From contig OY829366.1 of NCBI GenBank assembly GCA_963691755.1, forward strand, positions 2,852,001 to 2,916,000: 64,000 nt of DNA, in the 5' to 3' direction. Within the stretch, counting starts at the first letter, position 1; the number at the start of each line of letters is the position of its first letter. Of this stretch, positions 62,755 to 64,000 are shown one piece after another. Below the pieces are notes generated by a model. It searched no databases. It was not told the origin of the DNA and saw only the letters and a program-made list of their open reading frames with translations. Source of the DNA: Dinoroseobacter sp013215265. GTDB taxonomy: Bacteria > Pseudomonadota > Alphaproteobacteria > Rhodobacterales > Rhodobacteraceae. The translations under genes were made by a program, and so were the position numbers.

Positions 62755-63210
62755 ATGCTTGATGATACCGACCGCAGGCTTCTTCGCTATCTGCAAAGTG
62801 ACCCGTCAGCCAGTACTGCCGAGCTTGCAGATCGTGCCGGTGTCAGCACCGCCGTTGCTTGGCGGCGGCTGGACAAACTGACCGAAGCTGGGGTGCTGCA
62901 GGGGATTGAGGCGGTGATCGACTGGCGCGCCCTGGGCTTTGGGGTGGAGGTCAGTCTGCGCATCACATTGGACAAGACCCAGACAAACGCCTTCGACGAG
63001 ATGATTTTCGCTGCGCGCGCGGTCCCTGAGGTGATCGAAATCCAGACATTCCTTGGTCGGGTCGATTTGCGACTGAACGTGCTCGCCCGTGACATGGCCC
63101 ATTACACGCAAGTCTATCGTGACCGCATCCTGACGCTGCCCCATGTTCAGGATATCGAACAGCTGATGCTTGTCTCGACGGTCAAGGCAGATGAGGCCCT
63201 CCCGCTATGA
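62755..63210 (+). CDS. Lrp/AsnC-family regulator, first of pair
   Basis: 151 residues. N-terminal helix-turn-helix (LDDTDRRLLRYLQSDPSASTAELADRAGVSTAVAWRRLDKL), C-terminal RAM ligand-binding domain (VEVSLRITLDK, VIEIQTFLGRVDLRLNV). The start codon is poor in upstream ribosome site. Its stop overlaps the second regulator's start (ATGA). Likely regulates the divergent ilvC in response to branched-chain amino acids. Confidence 0.9.
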   Translation: MLDDTDRRLLRYLQSDPSASTAELADRAGVSTAVAWRRLDKLTEAGVLQGIEAVIDWRALGFGVEVSLRITLDKTQTNAFDEMIFAARAVPEVIEIQTFLGRVDLRLNVLARDMAHYTQVYRDRILTLPHVQDIEQLMLVSTVKADEALPL

Positions 63211-63668
63211 GCCTTGATCTTGATGACATCGACCGCGCAGTGCTGCGTGAACTGGCCCGGGATGCCCGGCAGCCCGCGAGTGCGCTGGGTCGCAAACTGG
63301 GTTTGAGCCAACCTGCCGCATGGCGCCGGATAAAGCGGTTGGAAGATGCAAATGTCATTTCGGGCCGCCGCGTTCGGCTGGATGCGACCACGCTGGGCTT
63401 TGGCGTGACAGTTTTTCTGGGGGTGAAGCTGGCCACCAAGGGACGCACCAGTGTTGCCGATTTTGAGCGTGCGATCACCGCGATCCCGGAAGTGCAGGTG
63501 GTTCAGCATGTTCTGGGCGCCTATGATTACCGCTTGCGGGTCGTCGCCCGGGATCTGAGCGATTTTGAGCGTGTTTTGCGACGCAGGATCATGACGCTTC
63601 CCGGGGTTGGGGAGGTCGAGGCGAATGTGCTTTTGACCGAGGAACAGCGCCCGGGTCCGCTGGGCTAG
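63207..63668 (+). CDS. Lrp/AsnC-family regulator, second of pair
   Basis: 153 residues with the same two-domain layout as its neighbour: a helix-turn-helix (IDRAVLRELARDARQPASALGRKLGLSQPAAWRRIKRLE) and RAM domain (QVVQHVLGAYDYRLRVVA). The translationally coupled pair suggests a hetero-oligomer. Paired Lrp-like genes also occur as AhbA/AhbB sirohaem decarboxylases, but no haem genes are near here. Confidence 0.88.
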   Translation: MSLDLDDIDRAVLRELARDARQPASALGRKLGLSQPAAWRRIKRLEDANVISGRRVRLDATTLGFGVTVFLGVKLATKGRTSVADFERAITAIPEVQVVQHVLGAYDYRLRVVARDLSDFERVLRRRIMTLPGVGEVEANVLLTEEQRPGPLG

Positions 63669-63744
63669 GGCCTACACACGTGCGATCTTAAGCGACCAAC
63701 GCGCGCTGACATCTTGACCCTTGCTGCGCTGCAGCTTATCCAAG

Positions 63745-63812
63745 CCCCGTGGTGATTTGATGCCAGATTGCAGACCACGTTGGGCAAAGACCCTTCAAAA
63801 CTTGCTAAAGAG
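63745..63812 (+). ncRNA. SAM-II riboswitch
   Basis: The sequence CCCCGTGGTGATTTGA, followed by GATTGCAGACCACGT and a downstream GCTAAAGAGG, matches the SAM-II (metA motif) consensus: P1 arm CGTGG paired with CCACG, the conserved TGATTT loop, TTGCAG, and the GCTAAA segment that forms the pseudoknot. SAM-II elements control methionine genes in alphaproteobacteria. It precedes metZ. Confidence 0.9.
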
Positions 63813-63822
63813 GTTTCGGTCC

Positions 63823-63856
63823 CCCCCGATGCCTTGGTGGCGTTCGGGGGATTTTT
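63823..63856 (+). terminator. rho-independent terminator downstream of the riboswitch
   Basis: CCCCCGA (63823-63829) pairs with TCGGGGG (63844-63850) around an inner GCC/GGC stem, followed by ATTTTT. Located 11 bases beyond the SAM-II core and about 30 bases before the metZ start, it suggests that SAM binding triggers transcription termination rather than only masking the ribosome site. Confidence 0.85.
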
Positions 63857-63885
63857 ATGCCGGATCTGTCTGGCAGGAGAAGACG

Positions 63886-64000
63886 ATGACCGATTGGAAC
63901 ACCCGCACCAAGCTTGTGCATGCCGGTACGCGGCGCAGTCAGTACAACGAAGTCTCAGAAGCGATCTTTCTGACCCAAGGGTTTGTTTATGACACCGCGG
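63886..64000 (+). CDS. metZ: O-succinylhomoserine sulfhydrylase, 5' end
   Basis: Only 38 codons are in the window: MTDWNTRTKLVHAGTRRSQYNEVSEAIFLTQGFVYDTA. This is the start of the Cys/Met-metabolism PLP enzyme family, as in MetZ of Rhodobacteraceae. An AGGAGA site precedes the ATG. Position after a SAM-II riboswitch supports a direct-sulfhydrylation step in methionine synthesis. Confidence 0.85.
   Translation, partial: MTDWNTRTKLVHAGTRRSQYNEVSEAIFLTQGFVYDTA

Noticed and set aside
63207..63668. AhbA/AhbB sirohaem decarboxylase pair
   Set aside because: Paired Lrp-like genes can be AhbAB, but here they face ilvC and no haem or denitrification genes are nearby.
63768..63992. 74-codon plus-strand frame over the SAM-II riboswitch and terminator
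   Set aside because: It runs through the riboswitch and terminator and is out of frame with metZ.
1..64000. CRISPR arrays, prophage or phage-defence cassettes
   Set aside because: No regularly spaced repeats, cas-like, integrase, terminase or restriction genes were seen; the only mobile trace is the IS3 remnant.

Overview
The window is a piece of an alphaproteobacterial chromosome, almost certainly from the Rhodobacteraceae (Roseobacter group). This rests on gene order and family types: a glyQ–DUF6446–glyS–PPDK-like block, SPOR protein–dacC–tmk–holB–tatD–MBL, a SAM-II riboswitch in front of metZ, Flp-like proteins with the GAVTVDW signature, and translationally coupled folB–folP–glmM. Protein-level assignments come from motif reading only; no database search was run.

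Left part (1-15371): an amino-sugar catabolic locus. Twelve tightly packed minus-strand genes encode an ABC sugar importer, a Gfo/Idh oxidoreductase, two different SIS-domain deaminases (NagB-II type and AgaS type), a ROK kinase, a GatZ/KbaZ-family protein, NagA, a CutC-family protein and an MFS permease cut by the window edge. A divergent pair encodes a NagR/HutC-type GntR repressor and a signal-less GH20 beta-N-acetylhexosaminidase; a clear inverted repeat lies between the two transcription units. The gene set fits one operon that funnels both GlcNAc and GalNAc to fructose-6-phosphate. GatZ has no GatY partner here and may act alone, for example as a tagatose-6-phosphate epimerase.

Middle left (15372-23000): cardiolipin synthase, an EEP-family hydrolase, a 3-hydroxyisobutyrate dehydrogenase-like enzyme, a coiled-coil membrane protein, an NlpE-META envelope protein and a CIA30-like protein. 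A gene-poor, partly AT-rich stretch with a decayed IS3-family transposase follows, ending at tRNA-Ser(UGA).

Middle (23000-45640): an RlpA/SPOR lipoprotein, D,D-carboxypeptidase, thymidylate kinase, DNA polymerase III delta', TatD, an MBL hydrolase, an AEC transporter, GST, tRNA-Leu(GAG), a LytTR membrane regulator, lipB, a tandem duplication of pilin-like proteins carrying a C-terminal beta domain, ctaD, a VOC protein, a DUF2244 protein, a YqeY protein, carA, a GT2 glycosyltransferase with a T2SS-like N-terminal domain, an FCD regulator, a UbiH-family hydroxylase, a glyoxalase–MIase–RHH trio and a class V aminotransferase.

Right part (45640-64000): trkH, a SPOR/PG-binding protein whose trypsin-like domain has lost its His and Asp, the glycyl-tRNA synthetase operon, a PPDK-like enzyme with an altered ATP-grasp domain, SleB hydrolase with a strong terminator, folB-folP-glmM, a DMT exporter, a hemerythrin-domain protein, ilvC divergent from two overlapping Lrp/AsnC genes around a palindrome, and a SAM-II riboswitch plus terminator controlling the start of metZ at the window edge.
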